Shown: positions 7,597 to 17,546, counted from the first letter of the stretch. The stretch is DNA of 64,000 nucleotides from Bradyrhizobium sp. URHD0069 (GCF_000701345.1 NZ_JNIJ01000026.1:1-64000), one strand, 5' to 3'. Notes: generated from the sequence alone by a model not told the origin. A program made the numbers and translations.

Positions 7597-9105
7597 ATGA
7601 CCAAGCTCCGTATTTGCACGGGAATAGTTCTCGCAATTGCCGGCGCCTCATGCGCGGTGGATGTACGGGCCGCCGACATCACGCCAACGAAGGCGCCACC
7701 GGCCGCGGCGGCTTCCGCGCCCAAGCCATGCACCGACGGTTGGGGCTTTATTGCCACCGACTGTCAGCTGACTTGGGGGGGCATCACGGTCTACGGCACG
7801 GTTGACTATGGGTTCGGCTGGCAGAGCCACGGCGCGCCGTGGGATATGCAATCCGCTGTCACAGCCTCATACTTAGTCCAGAAACAGAACAACAGGGCGG
7901 TTTTTGGCGCTGCAGCCAACGCGTTGACCAATTCATTCATTGGAATCAAAGGAACTGAGCCGATCGGCGGGGACGTCTCTGTTGTCTTTGCTCTGGACGC
8001 TGGGTTCGACCCGTATTCCTTGCGGCTCTCCGATGGACCGGGATCGGTTGCCGCGAACGCCGGCATCCCCCAAAACCTGAACACTGCCTACTCCGATTCA
8101 AGCCGGGCGGGCCAGTGGTACAATGGCGTAGGTTACGTCGGCGTCAGTTCTCCGACGTATGGCACCTTTACCGTTTTCCGACAAAACTCGCTGACCCTGG
8201 ACGCTGTCTTCGACTACGATCCGTTCAGCGCCTCTTACGGCTTCTCACCGATCGGCTTCCAGGGAATAACCTGCGGCGGCGGCAATACCGAAAACTGTAG
8301 AAACTCGACGTCGCTGAAATATCGGGTCAATGTCGGTCCATTCCGGGCGGCGGCGTTGTGGCAGTTCGGTGGCTACGCCCAGAACAACGCCTCCAATGGC
8401 GCATACCAGTTCCAGGCCGGTGGCGATATCCGGACCGGGGGCAAAGGCGTGCTCTCGGTCGACGCAATTTACAGCTTTGTCCGAGATTCCGTGGCGCTCT
8501 CACTTGGACCGGGAAGCAACGACGCCAATGGGGTGCCGATACCCCCGTTCTTGCCGCAGCCGCTCACGGCGACGATCTCTAACAATGAAGCCGTGATGTT
8601 TGTGGCCAAATACACGGACGGACCGCTGAAGCTATACGCTGGCTACGAGCACATCCGGTACGGGGCGCCTAGCAATCCGCAAACCGCTTTCACCGATATC
8701 TCGGGAGACTTTCTTTGCCAGAACTGCCAAGCATTCAACAATACGACCATTAACAATACAGCCTTCGGCGTGAACGGTCTTGGCAACAGGATCATGCAGA
8801 TCATGTGGGTGGGGGCCAAGTACGCTGTTACCGAAAATCTGGATGTGATCGGCGGCTACTACCATTATATCCAGAATTCGTTCTTCGGCACCCCTGCCGG
8901 GGGACCTGCCCCCTGTTTCGGCCGTGAGCACTCGCAATGCGCCGGGACGTTCGATGCGATCTCCGCTGCTGTAGATTGGCGGTTTGCACCAAAGTGGGAT
9001 ACCTATTTCGGGGTCATGTTCACGCAAGTGAGTGGCGGATTGGCCAACGGCTTTCTCCAGCGCAACAACATCGCTCCGACGGTCGGATTGCGGTTCCGCT
9101 TCTGA
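7597..9105 (+). CDS. Outer-membrane porin
   Basis: A 502-residue porin with a cleavable signal peptide (residues 1-25, ending VDVRAAD). The mature chain is rich in alternating strands and Gly/Asn/Tyr. It contains porin hallmarks such as ITVYGTVDYGFGW near residue 65, NSFIGIKGTEPIGGDVSVVF near 110, GQWYNGVGYVGVSSPTYGTFT near 170 and the terminal strand NNIAPTVGLRFRF, ending in the Phe recognised by the BAM complex. A Cys pair (CGGGNTENC) could close an external loop. It is predicted to be a general diffusion channel of the Gram-negative trimeric porin class; selectivity is unknown. GGAG precedes the ATG. Confidence 0.88.
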   Translation: MTKLRICTGIVLAIAGASCAVDVRAADITPTKAPPAAAASAPKPCTDGWGFIATDCQLTWGGITVYGTVDYGFGWQSHGAPWDMQSAVTASYLVQKQNNRAVFGAAANALTNSFIGIKGTEPIGGDVSVVFALDAGFDPYSLRLSDGPGSVAANAGIPQNLNTAYSDSSRAGQWYNGVGYVGVSSPTYGTFTVFRQNSLTLDAVFDYDPFSASYGFSPIGFQGITCGGGNTENCRNSTSLKYRVNVGPFRAAALWQFGGYAQNNASNGAYQFQAGGDIRTGGKGVLSVDAIYSFVRDSVALSLGPGSNDANGVPIPPFLPQPLTATISNNEAVMFVAKYTDGPLKLYAGYEHIRYGAPSNPQTAFTDISGDFLCQNCQAFNNTTINNTAFGVNGLGNRIMQIMWVGAKYAVTENLDVIGGYYHYIQNSFFGTPAGGPAPCFGREHSQCAGTFDAISAAVDWRFAPKWDTYFGVMFTQVSGGLANGFLQRNNIAPTVGLRFRF

Positions 9106-9450
9106 ATCCTTCGAGCTGCGAAGATATGCGGTTGAAGAGCTCCGAAGACGACAGCATCGAGACGCGCGGCCGCCTGTATGCGTTCGGCAAGCGCGAGCAA
9201 TCTCGTGCCGCGTTGGGCCGCGGCGCGGAACCGAAGCACTCGCGTCGCGAGCACATCCTCATTGCCGCGTTCTGAACGCGATCGGCCATCTGCCGGAGCG
9301 GTACACGGCGTCCCGGCTTTTCCGGAATGTCATAAGCTTCGCGGGCCGCGGCCGGCTCTCCGACAACCGGCACCCGATCCGAGCCTTGCAATTGCCGAGC
9401 TTGCGGGACAAGTATCCTCCTGCAAGCTGCGAACGCAATGGAGCACGAGA
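9106..9450. other. 345-bp spacer without a supported gene
   Basis: This lies between the porin and the dehydrogenase. Only short frames without recognisable features are open. I see no clear terminator hairpin with a T run after the porin stop and no consensus promoter. An imperfect run of GCG/CGAGC-rich sequence occupies most of it. Confidence 0.4.
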
Positions 9451-10464
9451 ATGAAGGCGGTCGGCTACAAGAAGTCCCTTCCGGTCGATGCCGCGGATGC
9501 CTTGATCGATTTCGAGACCGCAAAACCGGAGCCGCGGGGCCGCGACATCCGTGTCGCCGTGAAGGCGATTTCAGTTAATCCGGTTGATTACAAAGTACGC
9601 AAGCGCGCCGCGCCGCCCGAGGGCGAAACCAAGATTCTCGGCTACGATGCCGCCGGCGTGGTGGATGCCGTCGGCCCTGATGTCACGCTCTTCAAGTCCG
9701 GCGACGAGGTTTTCTATGCCGGCTCGATCCAGCGGCAAGGCACCAGCGCGGAATTTCATCTGGTCGACGAGCGTATCGTCGGCCGCAAGCCGAAGACGCT
9801 TTCATTCACGCAAGCCGCCGCACTCCCCCTCACCTCGATTACCGCCTGGGAGTTGCTGTTCGATCGCCTCGGCGCGGTGCCCGGCAAGAGCCTCGATCCG
9901 CGCACGCTCTTGATCATCGGGGGCGCCGGCGGCGTCGGTTCGATTCTGATCCAGCTCGCCCGCCGCCTCACCGGTCTGACGGTGGTGGCGACGGCATCCC
10001 GGCCCGACACGCAAAAATGGTGTCTCGATCTCGGCGCCCATGCCGTGATCGATCACTCGAAGCCGATGAAGGAGCAGATCGAGAAGCTGAAACTGCCGCC
10101 GGTGGCGCTGATCGCAAGCCTCACCAACACCGACCAGCATTACAAGGCGCTGGCGGAGGTCATCGCGCCTCAGGGGAAATACGGACTGATCGACGATCCC
10201 CCGGAATTCAACGTCAGCGTTTTCAAGGGCAAGGCGGTCTCGATCCATTGGGAATCGATGTTCACCCGTTCATCATTCCAGACGCCGGACATGATCGGCC
10301 AGCACTACCTGCTGAACGACGTCGCCGACCTCATCGACAAGGGCGTGCTGCGTACGACACTCGACCAGACGTTTGGGACCATCAACGCCGCCAACCTGAA
10401 GCGGGCCCACGCGTTGCTCGAATCCGGCAAGTCGCGCGGCAAGATCGTGCTGGAGGGGTGGTAG
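9451..10464 (+). CDS. Zinc-independent alcohol dehydrogenase / quinone reductase-like protein
   Basis: An MDR-superfamily NADPH-dependent oxidoreductase of 337 residues. I choose the ATG at 9451, seven bases after GGAG, because MKAVGYKKSLPV is the usual start of this family; the frame is open further upstream. A GroES-like domain spans about 1-125 (SVNPVDYKVRK, ILGYDAAGVVDAVG). The Rossmann domain has LLIIGGAGGVGSILIQLAR near 155-173, which binds NADP. The structural and catalytic zinc Cys residues are missing, so it resembles YhfP-like or zeta-crystallin-type quinone/enone reductases. The substrate is unknown. Confidence 0.87.
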   Translation: MKAVGYKKSLPVDAADALIDFETAKPEPRGRDIRVAVKAISVNPVDYKVRKRAAPPEGETKILGYDAAGVVDAVGPDVTLFKSGDEVFYAGSIQRQGTSAEFHLVDERIVGRKPKTLSFTQAAALPLTSITAWELLFDRLGAVPGKSLDPRTLLIIGGAGGVGSILIQLARRLTGLTVVATASRPDTQKWCLDLGAHAVIDHSKPMKEQIEKLKLPPVALIASLTNTDQHYKALAEVIAPQGKYGLIDDPPEFNVSVFKGKAVSIHWESMFTRSSFQTPDMIGQHYLLNDVADLIDKGVLRTTLDQTFGTINAANLKRAHALLESGKSRGKIVLEGW

Positions 10465-10487
10465 GCGAAAGAGACCGCACTGCTGTC

Positions 10488-10606
10488 GTTTCGAGAAGCG
10501 AAGCGACGAAGCAATCCAGCTTTCTGTGCTGCCGCTGCATGGATTGCTTCGCGGAGCCTGTCATCGGGCGCGCGTTCGCGGGACCCGTTGGCTCGCAATG
10601 ACGACG
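10488..10606. repeat. Dispersed intergenic repeat
   Basis: About 120 bp between a rightward and a leftward gene contain GAAGCGAAGCGACGAAGCAA and, after a spacer, GGATTGCTTCGCGG and CTCGCAATGACG. This is the inverted arrangement of a short-repeat family that I associate from memory with Bradyrhizobium intergenic regions. It has no coding potential of its own. Confidence 0.6.
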
Positions 10607-10622
10607 TCAAGCATCTACTGTC

Positions 10623-11417
10623 TCACGCAATGGTCGGGATCAGTCCGCCTTCCACGCGCAGCGCAGCGCCATTGGTCGCCGATGCCTCTTTCGAACTGAC
10701 ATAGACCACCATATTGGCGATCTCCTCGACGCTGGCGAAGCGCTGGATTATCGAACCCGCGCGGTGCTGCTTGATGAACAAGGATGCCGCCTCGGCCGGC
10801 GATTGACCGTTCTGCCTGCCGAGTTCGGCCACAAAGGTTTCGACGCCGTCGGTCATGGTTGGTCCCGGCATCACCGAATTGACGGTCACGGCTGTGCCTC
10901 GGGTCAATTCGGCGAGGCCGCGCGAGACCGAGAGCTGCGCGGTCTTGGTCACGCCGTAGTGGATCATCTCCTTGGGAATCAACAGCGCCGACTCAGACGC
11001 GATGAAAACGATGCGGCCCCAGTTGCGCTTCAGCATGCCTTGCATGTAGGCGCGCGACAGGCGGATGCCGGACATTACGTTGACGTCGAAGAGACGCACC
11101 CAGTCCTCATCGGGAATATCGAAGAAGCCCTTCGGCTCGAAGATCCCGACATTGTTGATGAGGACATCGACATCCGGCAGCGTCTCGACCAGCGTCTGAC
11201 ATCCCGCCGCGGTCGAGACGTCGGCGGCGATGCCCCTGACCTTGGTTCCGGGCGCCGCCTTGGTGATCGCGGCGACGGCCGCGTCTACCTTCGACTGGGT
11301 CCGGCCATTGATCACGACGGCCGCCCCCGCCGAGGCGAGGCCTTTTGCAATCGCATGGCCAATGCCGGAGGTGGAGCCCGTCACCAGGGCGGTCTTTCCC
11401 GAGAGGTCGATTTTCAT
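10623..11417 (-). CDS. SDR-family oxidoreductase
   Basis: A classical short-chain dehydrogenase/reductase of 264 residues. The dinucleotide-binding motif is TGSTSGIGHA at 14-23; the structural NNVG motif is near 88. The catalytic Ser lies in FIASESALL and the Tyr/Lys pair in YGVTK near 155. VNSVMPGPTMTDGVETF and the C-terminal NGAALRVEGG complete the family pattern. NGRTQSK after strand 2 suggests NADP preference. It stands alone on the minus strand downstream of rplQ and is separated from it by the rplQ terminator. The substrate is unknown. Confidence 0.87.
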   Translation of the reverse strand: MKIDLSGKTALVTGSTSGIGHAIAKGLASAGAAVVINGRTQSKVDAAVAAITKAAPGTKVRGIAADVSTAAGCQTLVETLPDVDVLINNVGIFEPKGFFDIPDEDWVRLFDVNVMSGIRLSRAYMQGMLKRNWGRIVFIASESALLIPKEMIHYGVTKTAQLSVSRGLAELTRGTAVTVNSVMPGPTMTDGVETFVAELGRQNGQSPAEAASLFIKQHRAGSIIQRFASVEEIANMVVYVSSKEASATNGAALRVEGGLIPTIA

Positions 11418-11501
11418 GAAATATCTCCATCAATGATGACGGAGATATCAGGAACGGCGAGCGCGACCGCAATCGGCGATCACTGGTCGGTGATGCCCAA
11501 T

Positions 11502-11530
11502 AAAAAAGCGGCGCCCGAAGGCGCCGCTCT
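11502..11530 (-). terminator. Rho-independent terminator after rplQ
   Basis: On the minus strand, GAGCGGCGCC, a TTCG loop, GGCGCCGC and a run of six T form a very stable hairpin about 20 bases past the rplQ stop. It ends the str-S10-spc-alpha series of genes. Confidence 0.92.
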
Positions 11531-11551
11531 CTAAACCGAAATCGAGGTGGC

Positions 11552-11968
11552 TTACGCCGCTTCCACAGCCTTCTCCTCCACCGGACCGGAATCGAGGCCC
11601 TTGGCATCGACGTCGCGGTCGACGAATTCGATCACGGCCATCGGCGCGTTGTCGCCGTAACGAAAGCCGGCCTTGATGATGCGGGTATAGCCGCCCTGGC
11701 GGTCCTTGTAGCGAGTGGCGATGACGTCGAACAGCTTGCGGACCTGATCCTGGTCGCGCATCTCGGAGATCGCCTGGCGGCGCATCGAGAGGCCGCCCTT
11801 CTTGCCGAGCGTGACCAGCTTCTCGACGATCGGCCGCAGTTCCTTGGCCTTCGGCAGCGTGGTGACGATCTGCTCGTGCTTGATCAGCGCCGCGCACATA
11901 TTGGCGAACATCGCACGCCGATGCTCGGCGGTGCGGTTGAGCTTCCGATGAACCTTGCCGTGACGCAT
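11552..11968 (-). CDS. rplQ: 50S ribosomal protein L17
   Basis: L17 sits near the peptide exit of the large subunit. The start is the ATG at 11968 ([17 protein letters not shown]); the frame is open upstream, but that part overlaps the spacer and is unlike L17. [31 protein letters not shown] is diagnostic. The 138 residues include a short acidic C-terminal tail ([11 protein letters not shown]), common in alphaproteobacteria. It is the last gene of the alpha operon, 128 bp after rpoA. Confidence 0.96.
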   Translation of the reverse strand: MRHGKVHRKLNRTAEHRRAMFANMCAALIKHEQIVTTLPKAKELRPIVEKLVTLGKKGGLSMRRQAISEMRDQDQVRKLFDVIATRYKDRQGGYTRIIKAGFRYGDNAPMAVIEFVDRDVDAKGLDSGPVEEKAVEAA

Positions 11969-12096
11969 TTTATAATCCTCGATACTTGTTCTGTCGCGAC
12001 GGCTCGTCGGACACGTTGCAGGAGGGCCGCCTGCGTTCGCCCAAAATCGTGTGGCCGGGACATCTAGCGAGCCCGGCCACCACAATCATCGTTCAA

Positions 12097-13128
12097 TCAA
12101 TAGTGGTCTTCGAAGCGTTTGGCCAACTCGTCGATATTCTCCGGCGGCCAGCCCGGCACTTCCATTCCGAGGTGCAGACCCATCTGGGCCAGCACTTCCT
12201 TGATCTCGTTCAGGGACTTGCGGCCGAAGTTCGGGGTACGGAGCATTTCCGCTTCCGACTTCTGCACGAGGTCGCCGATGTAGACGATGTTGTCGTTCTT
12301 CAGGCAGTTCGCCGAACGTACCGACAATTCGAGCTCGTCGACCTTCTTGAGGAACGCCGGGTTGAACGCGAGATCGGGAATGATCTCCTGCGCCACTTCC
12401 TTGCGCGGCTCTTCGAAGTTCACGAACACGTTGAGCTGGTCCTGCAGGATGCGGGCGGCATAGGCCACTGCATCATCCGGTGAGATCGCGCCGTTGGTCT
12501 CGATGGTCATGGTCAGCTTGTCGTAATCGAGGATCTGGCCCTCGCGGGTGTTCTCGACCTTGTAGGAGACCTTGCGCACCGGCGAGAACAGGCTGTCGAC
12601 CGGGATCAGGCCGATCGGCGCGTCCTCGGGACGGTTGCGCTCGGCGGCGACGTAGCCCTTGCCGGCGGCGACGGTGAATTCCATGCGGATTTCCGCGCCC
12701 TCGTCGAGGGTGCAGATCTGCAGGTCGGGATTGAGCACCACGACGTCGCCTACGGTCTGGATGTCGCCGGCGGTGACGACGCCCGGACCCTGCTTCTTCA
12801 CGACCATGCGCTTGGGGCCTTCGCCCTGCATCTTGATCGAGATGTCCTTGATGTTCAGCACGATGTCGGTGACGTCCTCGCGAACGCCCGCGATCGAGGA
12901 GAACTCGTGCAGCACGCCGTCGATATGCACCGACTGCACCGCCGAGCCTTGCAGCGAGGAGAGCAGGATGCGGCGCAACGCGTTGCCGAGCGTCTGGCCA
13001 AAGCCGCGCTCGAGCGGTTCTGCGACCAGGGTCGCAAAGCGGCTCGGGTCGGTCCCCGGCGTTACATGGAGTTTGTTCGGCCGGATAAGTTCTTGCCAAT
13101 TTTTCTGAATCGTCACTGTTTCACCCAT
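12097..13128 (-). CDS. rpoA: RNA polymerase alpha subunit
   Basis: The 343-residue alpha subunit dimerises to start core enzyme assembly and binds activators and UP elements through its C-terminal domain. The N-terminal domain has [24 protein letters not shown] near 26-50 and [22 protein letters not shown] linker near residue 245 is followed by the CTD with [17 protein letters not shown] and [22 protein letters not shown]. It lies in the alpha operon between rpsK and rplQ. Confidence 0.98.
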   Translation of the reverse strand: MGETVTIQKNWQELIRPNKLHVTPGTDPSRFATLVAEPLERGFGQTLGNALRRILLSSLQGSAVQSVHIDGVLHEFSSIAGVREDVTDIVLNIKDISIKMQGEGPKRMVVKKQGPGVVTAGDIQTVGDVVVLNPDLQICTLDEGAEIRMEFTVAAGKGYVAAERNRPEDAPIGLIPVDSLFSPVRKVSYKVENTREGQILDYDKLTMTIETNGAISPDDAVAYAARILQDQLNVFVNFEEPRKEVAQEIIPDLAFNPAFLKKVDELELSVRSANCLKNDNIVYIGDLVQKSEAEMLRTPNFGRKSLNEIKEVLAQMGLHLGMEVPGWPPENIDELAKRFEDHY

Positions 13129-13240
13129 ACAGGCCAGTCAATTTGCCATCTAAATTACTGGCGTTGGAGATCGCGGATCACTCCGCGCCTTAAATTTCCT
13201 CAAAACCGTCGCAGGCGGACGAGCCGCCCGCTCTCGAACG

Positions 13241-13630
13241 TCAGACCCGCCGGCGCTTGCGCGGACGGCAACCATTGTGCGGGATCGTCGTCACGTCGCG
13301 GATCGATGTGACGGTGAAGCCCGCAGCCTGCAGCGCACGAAGCGCCGATTCGCGGCCCGAACCCGGACCGGCAACCTCAACCTCCAGCGTGCGCATGCCG
13401 TGTTCCTGCGCTTTCTTGGAGACGTCTTCCGCCGCGACCTGCGCCGCGTAAGGAGTCGATTTGCGCGAACCCTTGAAGCCCATCGTGCCCGCCGACGACC
13501 AGGCAATGGTGTTGCCCTGCGCGTCGGTGATGGTGATGGTCGTGTTGTTGAAGGACGAATTCACGTGCGCGATGCCGGACGCGATGTTCTTGCGCTCGCG
13601 GCGGCGGACGCGGGTGGCTTCCTTGCCCAT
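13241..13630 (-). CDS. rpsK: 30S ribosomal protein S11
   Basis: S11 forms part of the platform of the small subunit with S6, S18 and S21. The 129 residues contain [37 protein letters not shown] and the C-terminal [12 protein letters not shown], all diagnostic. It lies between rpsM and rpoA; rpsD is absent here, as usual for alphaproteobacteria. Confidence 0.97.
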   Translation of the reverse strand: MGKEATRVRRRERKNIASGIAHVNSSFNNTTITITDAQGNTIAWSSAGTMGFKGSRKSTPYAAQVAAEDVSKKAQEHGMRTLEVEVAGPGSGRESALRALQAAGFTVTSIRDVTTIPHNGCRPRKRRRV

Positions 13631-13698
13631 TCCAAAACCTTTCTCAACGATCTCAACGCCGCCGTAATGCCAGCGGCTACACCTGACGGGCGAGTAGT

Positions 13699-13764
13699 GA
13701 TTGGCGAATAGCGAATAGTAAGGCTAAGCCCCTACTCACCATTCGCCATTCGCTATTCACCAAA
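13699..13764. repeat. Palindromic repeat between rpsM and rpsK
   Basis: TGGCGAATAGCGAATAGT (13702-13719) faces an imperfect inverse (ATTCGCTATTCACCA at 13748-13762), with a further partial copy ATTCGCCATTCG in between. The transcript would form a long hairpin within the alpha operon. A diverged relative lies between tuf and rpsJ at 26436-26515. Confidence 0.8.
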
Positions 13765-14133
13765 TTACTTCTTCTTGCCGGCGATCGACTTGGCCGGACC
13801 CTTGCGCGTACGCGCGTTGGTGTGGGTACGCTGGCCACGCACCGGCAATCCACGGCGATGGCGCAGGCCGCGATAGCAGCCGAGGTCCATCAAACGCTTG
13901 ATGTTCATGCCGGTCTCACGGCGCAGGTCGCCTTCGACGATATAGTCGCGGTCGATCACTTCGCGGATTTGCAGCACTTCCTGATCGCTCAGCTGCGCGA
14001 CGCGGCGATCATCGGGAATTTTGACCTTCTGCAAAATATCGGCCGCATTCCTTTGGCCGATGCCATGGATGTACTGAAGCGCGATCAGCACGCGCTTGTT
14101 GGTCGGGATATTCACGCCGGCAATACGGGCCAC
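13765..14133 (-). CDS. rpsM: 30S ribosomal protein S13
   Basis: S13 is in the head of the small subunit and contacts the P-site tRNA and L5. I place the start at a GTG (14133), because [14 protein letters not shown] corresponds exactly to the family N-terminus and AGGAGA lies just upstream; the longer frame adds non-homologous sequence. DIVEGDL-like [27 protein letters not shown] and the KKK terminus are diagnostic. Mature length is 122 residues. The 182-bp gap after adk suggests a separate leader. Confidence 0.95.
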   Translation of the reverse strand: MARIAGVNIPTNKRVLIALQYIHGIGQRNAADILQKVKIPDDRRVAQLSDQEVLQIREVIDRDYIVEGDLRRETGMNIKRLMDLGCYRGLRHRRGLPVRGQRTHTNARTRKGPAKSIAGKKK

Positions 14134-14315
14134 GGACTTCTCTCCTGTCGTCGATCCCTCGCGGATCGGCTGTTTTTTAGCTATCTCGGGCAGGTGTCCG
14201 CAAACGCGAACACGACGCCCTCCCCTTGGTGATCTCGGGGCCCGGCATCGTCTGAAAACTATCCGACTTGGATACGGGCTTATTAAAGGATTCAACTTGG
14301 TTTCGTCAACCGTCT

Positions 14316-15158
14316 CTATGCTTTAGCTCGCTTTTTCGTGACCTTTTTGGCCGCTTTCGTGGTCTTTCTGCCGCCGGCCGCCTTGGAACTCGCGGCAGCC
14401 TTCCGAATCGGCTTTTTGGACCCCTTGGAAACCATTTTCCCGCCCTTCCGGGAAGCTTTGGCGGCCTTTCTGGGGGCCCTACGGGCCTTTGATGCCTTTC
14501 CGCCAGCCAAACGGGCACTCTTGGCCGTCGGCTTGGCGGCACCAGGCTTACTGGACGCCTTGGCCTCCACCGCGCCGATCGCGGCGAGAATGCGGGTAAT
14601 TTCGCGGGTGACATGTTCGATGGTCATCATGCCGTCGAGCGTCAGCAGCTTGCGGCGCTCCGAATAGTAGTGAATCAGCGGCTCGGTCAGCGCGCGGTAG
14701 CTCGCCAGCCGCTTCGTCAGCACCTCCGGGGTATCGTCTATGCGCACTTCCTCGCCCCGCGCCCGCATCTCCGCGACCCGGCTTTCGACACGCTGCAGCA
14801 GTGCGCTTTCGTTGACGCGAAGCTCGATCACGGCGTCGAGCCGCATTCGCTTCTTCTTCAAAAGCTCATCCAGCGCCTCGGCCTGCGGCACGGTGCGCGG
14901 AAAGCCGTCGAGGATAAAACCCTTCGCCGCGTCCGGCTGATCGAGTCGATCGGAAATGATTCCAATCACGATGTCATCCGGCACCAGACCGCCGCTGGCC
15001 ATGACGTCCTTGGCCTTGAGGCCGACCGCGGTTTGCGCCGCCACTGCGGCGCGCAGCATTTCGCCGGTCGAGAGTTGGATAATGCCATAGCGCTGGACCA
15101 GCCGCTGGGCCTGCGTTCCCTTGCCCGACCCCGGCGGCCCGAGAAGAATCAGTCTCAT
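14316..15158 (-). CDS. adk: Adenylate kinase with a long basic C-terminal tail
   Basis: It converts AMP and ATP to two ADP. The start at 15158 ([16 protein letters not shown]) matches the family; upstream frame is spurious. P-loop [10 protein letters not shown] is at 7-16, [13 protein letters not shown] near 84-96, and the LID region is the short type without zinc Cys ([11 protein letters not shown]). The normal enzyme ends near residue 195. About 80 more residues follow, almost entirely Lys, Ala, Arg, Ser and Gly (for example [20 protein letters not shown]), resembling histone H1-like bacterial proteins. The tail may bind nucleic acid or the ribosome. It lies in the secY-adk-rpsM order typical of the spc/alpha junction. 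Confidence 0.95.
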   Translation of the reverse strand: MRLILLGPPGSGKGTQAQRLVQRYGIIQLSTGEMLRAAVAAQTAVGLKAKDVMASGGLVPDDIVIGIISDRLDQPDAAKGFILDGFPRTVPQAEALDELLKKKRMRLDAVIELRVNESALLQRVESRVAEMRARGEEVRIDDTPEVLTKRLASYRALTEPLIHYYSERRKLLTLDGMMTIEHVTREITRILAAIGAVEAKASSKPGAAKPTAKSARLAGGKASKARRAPRKAAKASRKGGKMVSKGSKKPIRKAAASSKAAGGRKTTKAAKKVTKKRAKA

Positions 15159-15282
15159 CCGTATTCGCCCCCGGCTCGGTGAGCGAGCGACCGCGCACCT
15201 GCATATCAAATCCAACAACAGCGCCAACCACAATCAGCGCCGAGCGCAGAAGGCGAAAGCGTGCAACGCGTCGGTTAAAGCG

Positions 15283-16614
15283 TCAGCGGCGACGCCCCCT
15301 CAATTTCGACTTCCGGATCAGCCCTTCATACTGATGGGCGAGCAGATAACCCTGAACCTGGGCCACCGTATCCATGGTCACGCTGACGACGATCAACAGC
15401 GACGTTCCGCCAAAGTAGAACGGCACCGAGGCGTAAGAAATAAGAATTTCGGGGATCAGGCAGACAATCGCGAGGTAGACCGCGCCAAGCACCGTGATGC
15501 GCGAAAGCACGTAGTCGATGTATTCGGCCGTTCGCTCGCCGGGGCGAATGCCCGGAATGAAGCCGCCATGCTTCTTGAGATTGTCGGCGGTCTCGGTGGG
15601 GTTGAACACGATCGCGGTATAAAAGAACGCGAAGAACACGATCAGCGCCAAATAAAGAATCAAAAACAGCGGACGGCCGTGGCTGAGCTGGGTATTGATC
15701 CACTGGAACCACTCCGGCCCGCTGCCGGCGTTGAAATTTGCCACCGTGGTCGGCAGCAGCAGCAGCGAGGAAGCGAAGATCGGCGGAATCACGCCTGATG
15801 TATTCAGTTTCAGCGGCAGATGCGAGGACTGGCCTTCGAACATCTTGTTGCCGACCTGGCGCTTCGGATACTGGATCAAAAGCCGCCGCTGCGCGCGCTC
15901 CATGAACACGATGAAGGCGATCACCGCAACCGCCATCACGATGACCACCAGAATGAGTCCGGTGGACAGCGCGCCCTGGCGGCCGAGTTCCAGCATGCTG
16001 GCAAGCGCCGAGGGCAACTCCGCGACGATGCCGGCGAGAATGATCAGCGAAATTCCGTTGCCGATGCCGCGCGAGGTGATCTGCTCGCCGAGCCACATCA
16101 GGAACATGGTGCCGCCGGTCAGGGTGATCGCGGTGGAGAGACGGAAGAACAGCCCGGGCTCGCTGACGACGTTACCGGCGCCCTCCAGCCCGACCGCGAT
16201 GCCGTAGGACTGGAACGCGGCCAGGATTACCGTGAGATAGCGGGTGTACTGATTCAGCGTCTTGCGGCCGGCCTCGCCTTCCTTCTTCAGCGCCTCGAGC
16301 TGCGGCGACACCGTGGTCAACAGCTGAATGATAATCGAGGCCGAAATATACGGCATGATGTTCAGCGCAAAGATCGCCATGCGGTGAATGCCGCCGCCAG
16401 CGAACATGTTGAACATGCCGAGGATGCCGCCGGCCTGGGAGCGGAATACCTGTTCCCAGATGTTGGGATCGATCCCGGGCAGCGGGATGTAAGTGCCAAG
16501 CCGATAGACAAGCAGCGCACCCAGTGTGAACCAGATGCGCTTTTTCAGTTCCTCGGCTTTTCCGAGCGCCGAGAAATTGAGGTTTGCCGCCAGTTGTTCC
16601 GCTGCTGAGACCAT
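15283..16614 (-). CDS. secY: Preprotein translocase subunit SecY
   Basis: The 443-residue protein is the pore of the Sec channel in the inner membrane. It has ten hydrophobic segments. Diagnostic parts are RIWFTLGALLVYRLGTYIPLPGID at the first helix, GGIHRMAIFALNIMPYISASIIIQLL in the plug/helix 2 region, and GFIPGIRPGERTAEYIDYVLSRIT near residue 345. The C-terminal cytoplasmic tail ends KSKLRGRRR. It follows rplO after a 145-bp spacer that holds a repeat. Confidence 0.97.
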   Translation of the reverse strand: MVSAAEQLAANLNFSALGKAEELKKRIWFTLGALLVYRLGTYIPLPGIDPNIWEQVFRSQAGGILGMFNMFAGGGIHRMAIFALNIMPYISASIIIQLLTTVSPQLEALKKEGEAGRKTLNQYTRYLTVILAAFQSYGIAVGLEGAGNVVSEPGLFFRLSTAITLTGGTMFLMWLGEQITSRGIGNGISLIILAGIVAELPSALASMLELGRQGALSTGLILVVIVMAVAVIAFIVFMERAQRRLLIQYPKRQVGNKMFEGQSSHLPLKLNTSGVIPPIFASSLLLLPTTVANFNAGSGPEWFQWINTQLSHGRPLFLILYLALIVFFAFFYTAIVFNPTETADNLKKHGGFIPGIRPGERTAEYIDYVLSRITVLGAVYLAIVCLIPEILISYASVPFYFGGTSLLIVVSVTMDTVAQVQGYLLAHQYEGLIRKSKLRGRRR

Positions 16615-16639
16615 GTTTGGCTTTCTCCCGCCGCCCTTG

Positions 16640-16756
16640 CGCTGTCATGCCCCGCGCGGGACATTCAGCAGACGCCGGACATTATTTGGTGCTCGGCTTC
16701 GATAAGTCCAACGTCCTGTCGTGCAGACTGCCCGCATGCTGCGGGCGATGACGCAG
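16640..16756. repeat. Repeat-like sequence in the rplO-secY spacer
   Basis: The spacer contains GTCATGCCCCGCGCGGGAC near 16644 and TGCCCGCATGCTGCGGGCG (with GATGACG after it) near 16730, each internally symmetric. This is the form of short dispersed palindromes seen elsewhere in the window. The spacer is much longer than the 10-30 bp between most genes of this operon. Confidence 0.5.
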
Positions 16757-16759
16757 ATG

Positions 16760-17248
16760 TTACGCCGCCTCGCCTTCGTCCTTCTTTGCCGGCGCCAGGA
16801 TCTTCACCGTGCCGCCCGCCTTCTCGACCGCCGCAATGGCGGACTTTGAGGCGCCGTGAACCTCGATATTCAGCTTGGCCTTGAGTTCGCCGCGGCCGAG
16901 CAGCCGCACGCCATCTTTCGAACGTCGCAGAACGCGGGACTTCACCAGCGATTCGGCGTTGATGGTTTCCTTGGCGTCGAGCAGCTTGGCGTCGATCGCC
17001 TGCTGAATGCGATCGAGGTTGATCTCGGCAAACTCGAGCCGGAAAATGTTGTTGAAGCCGCGCTTCGGCAGCCGCCGATGCAGCGGCATCTGGCCGCCCT
17101 CAAAGCCCTTGATGCGCACACCGGAGCGCGCGGTCTGGCCCTTGCCGCCGCGGCCCGCCGTCTTGCCCTTGCCGGAGCCGATGCCACGGCCGACGCGCAT
17201 GCGCTTTTTGCGCGAGCCGGCATTGTCGGCGATATCGCTGAGCTTCAT
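16760..17248 (-). CDS. rplO: 50S ribosomal protein L15
   Basis: L15 is a late-assembly large-subunit protein. The 162 residues begin [38 protein letters not shown]; the Gly/Arg/Lys-rich start is diagnostic. [18 protein letters not shown] and [22 protein letters not shown] follow. It lies between rpmD and secY, as in other spc operons. Confidence 0.97.
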   Translation of the reverse strand: MKLSDIADNAGSRKKRMRVGRGIGSGKGKTAGRGGKGQTARSGVRIKGFEGGQMPLHRRLPKRGFNNIFRLEFAEINLDRIQQAIDAKLLDAKETINAESLVKSRVLRRSKDGVRLLGRGELKAKLNIEVHGASKSAIAAVEKAGGTVKILAPAKKDEGEAA

Positions 17249-17268
17249 CGTTCGCTTCCTTTACCTTT

Positions 17269-17320
17269 GGAGCATGATCCTGACCGAAAACCGGTTCCCG
17301 GTTTTCGGAAACCATGCTCC
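17269..17320. repeat. Palindromic repeat between rpmD and rplO
   Basis: Outer arms GGAGCATG and CATGCTCC (8 bp perfect) enclose a second perfect 11-bp pair, CCGAAAACCGG and CCGGTTTTCGG, around a 3-base loop. The transcript would fold into a strong hairpin inside the spc operon. A relative is at 17547-17593. Confidence 0.85.
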
Positions 17321-17323
17321 ATC

Positions 17324-17518
17324 TTATTTCTCGTCGACGATGCGGACGAGGTGTTGCACCTTGGCGATCATGCCGCGAACCGCAGGCGTATCCTGCAGCT
17401 CGGTGACCCGGCCGATCTTGTTAAGCTTGAGGCCGATCAGCGTCTCCCGCTGCGAGTGGTGGCGGCGGATCGCGCTGCCGGTCTGCTCGACCTTGATCAT
17501 CTTTGCGGCCTTGGCCAT
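17324..17518 (-). CDS. rpmD: 50S ribosomal protein L30
   Basis: A 64-residue large-subunit protein. [30 protein letters not shown] is the L30 core; [17 protein letters not shown] forms the second strand-helix part. Normal length. Both flanking spacers carry palindromic repeats. Confidence 0.96.
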   Translation of the reverse strand: MAKAAKMIKVEQTGSAIRRHHSQRETLIGLKLNKIGRVTELQDTPAVRGMIAKVQHLVRIVDEK

Positions 17519-17546
17519 CGTCCTGAACTCCGAAAGTCTTTAGTTT

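Noticed and set aside
9020..9523. A minus-strand frame between the porin and the dehydrogenase
   Set aside because: It overlaps both well-supported plus-strand genes and has no ribosome-binding site or recognisable sequence.
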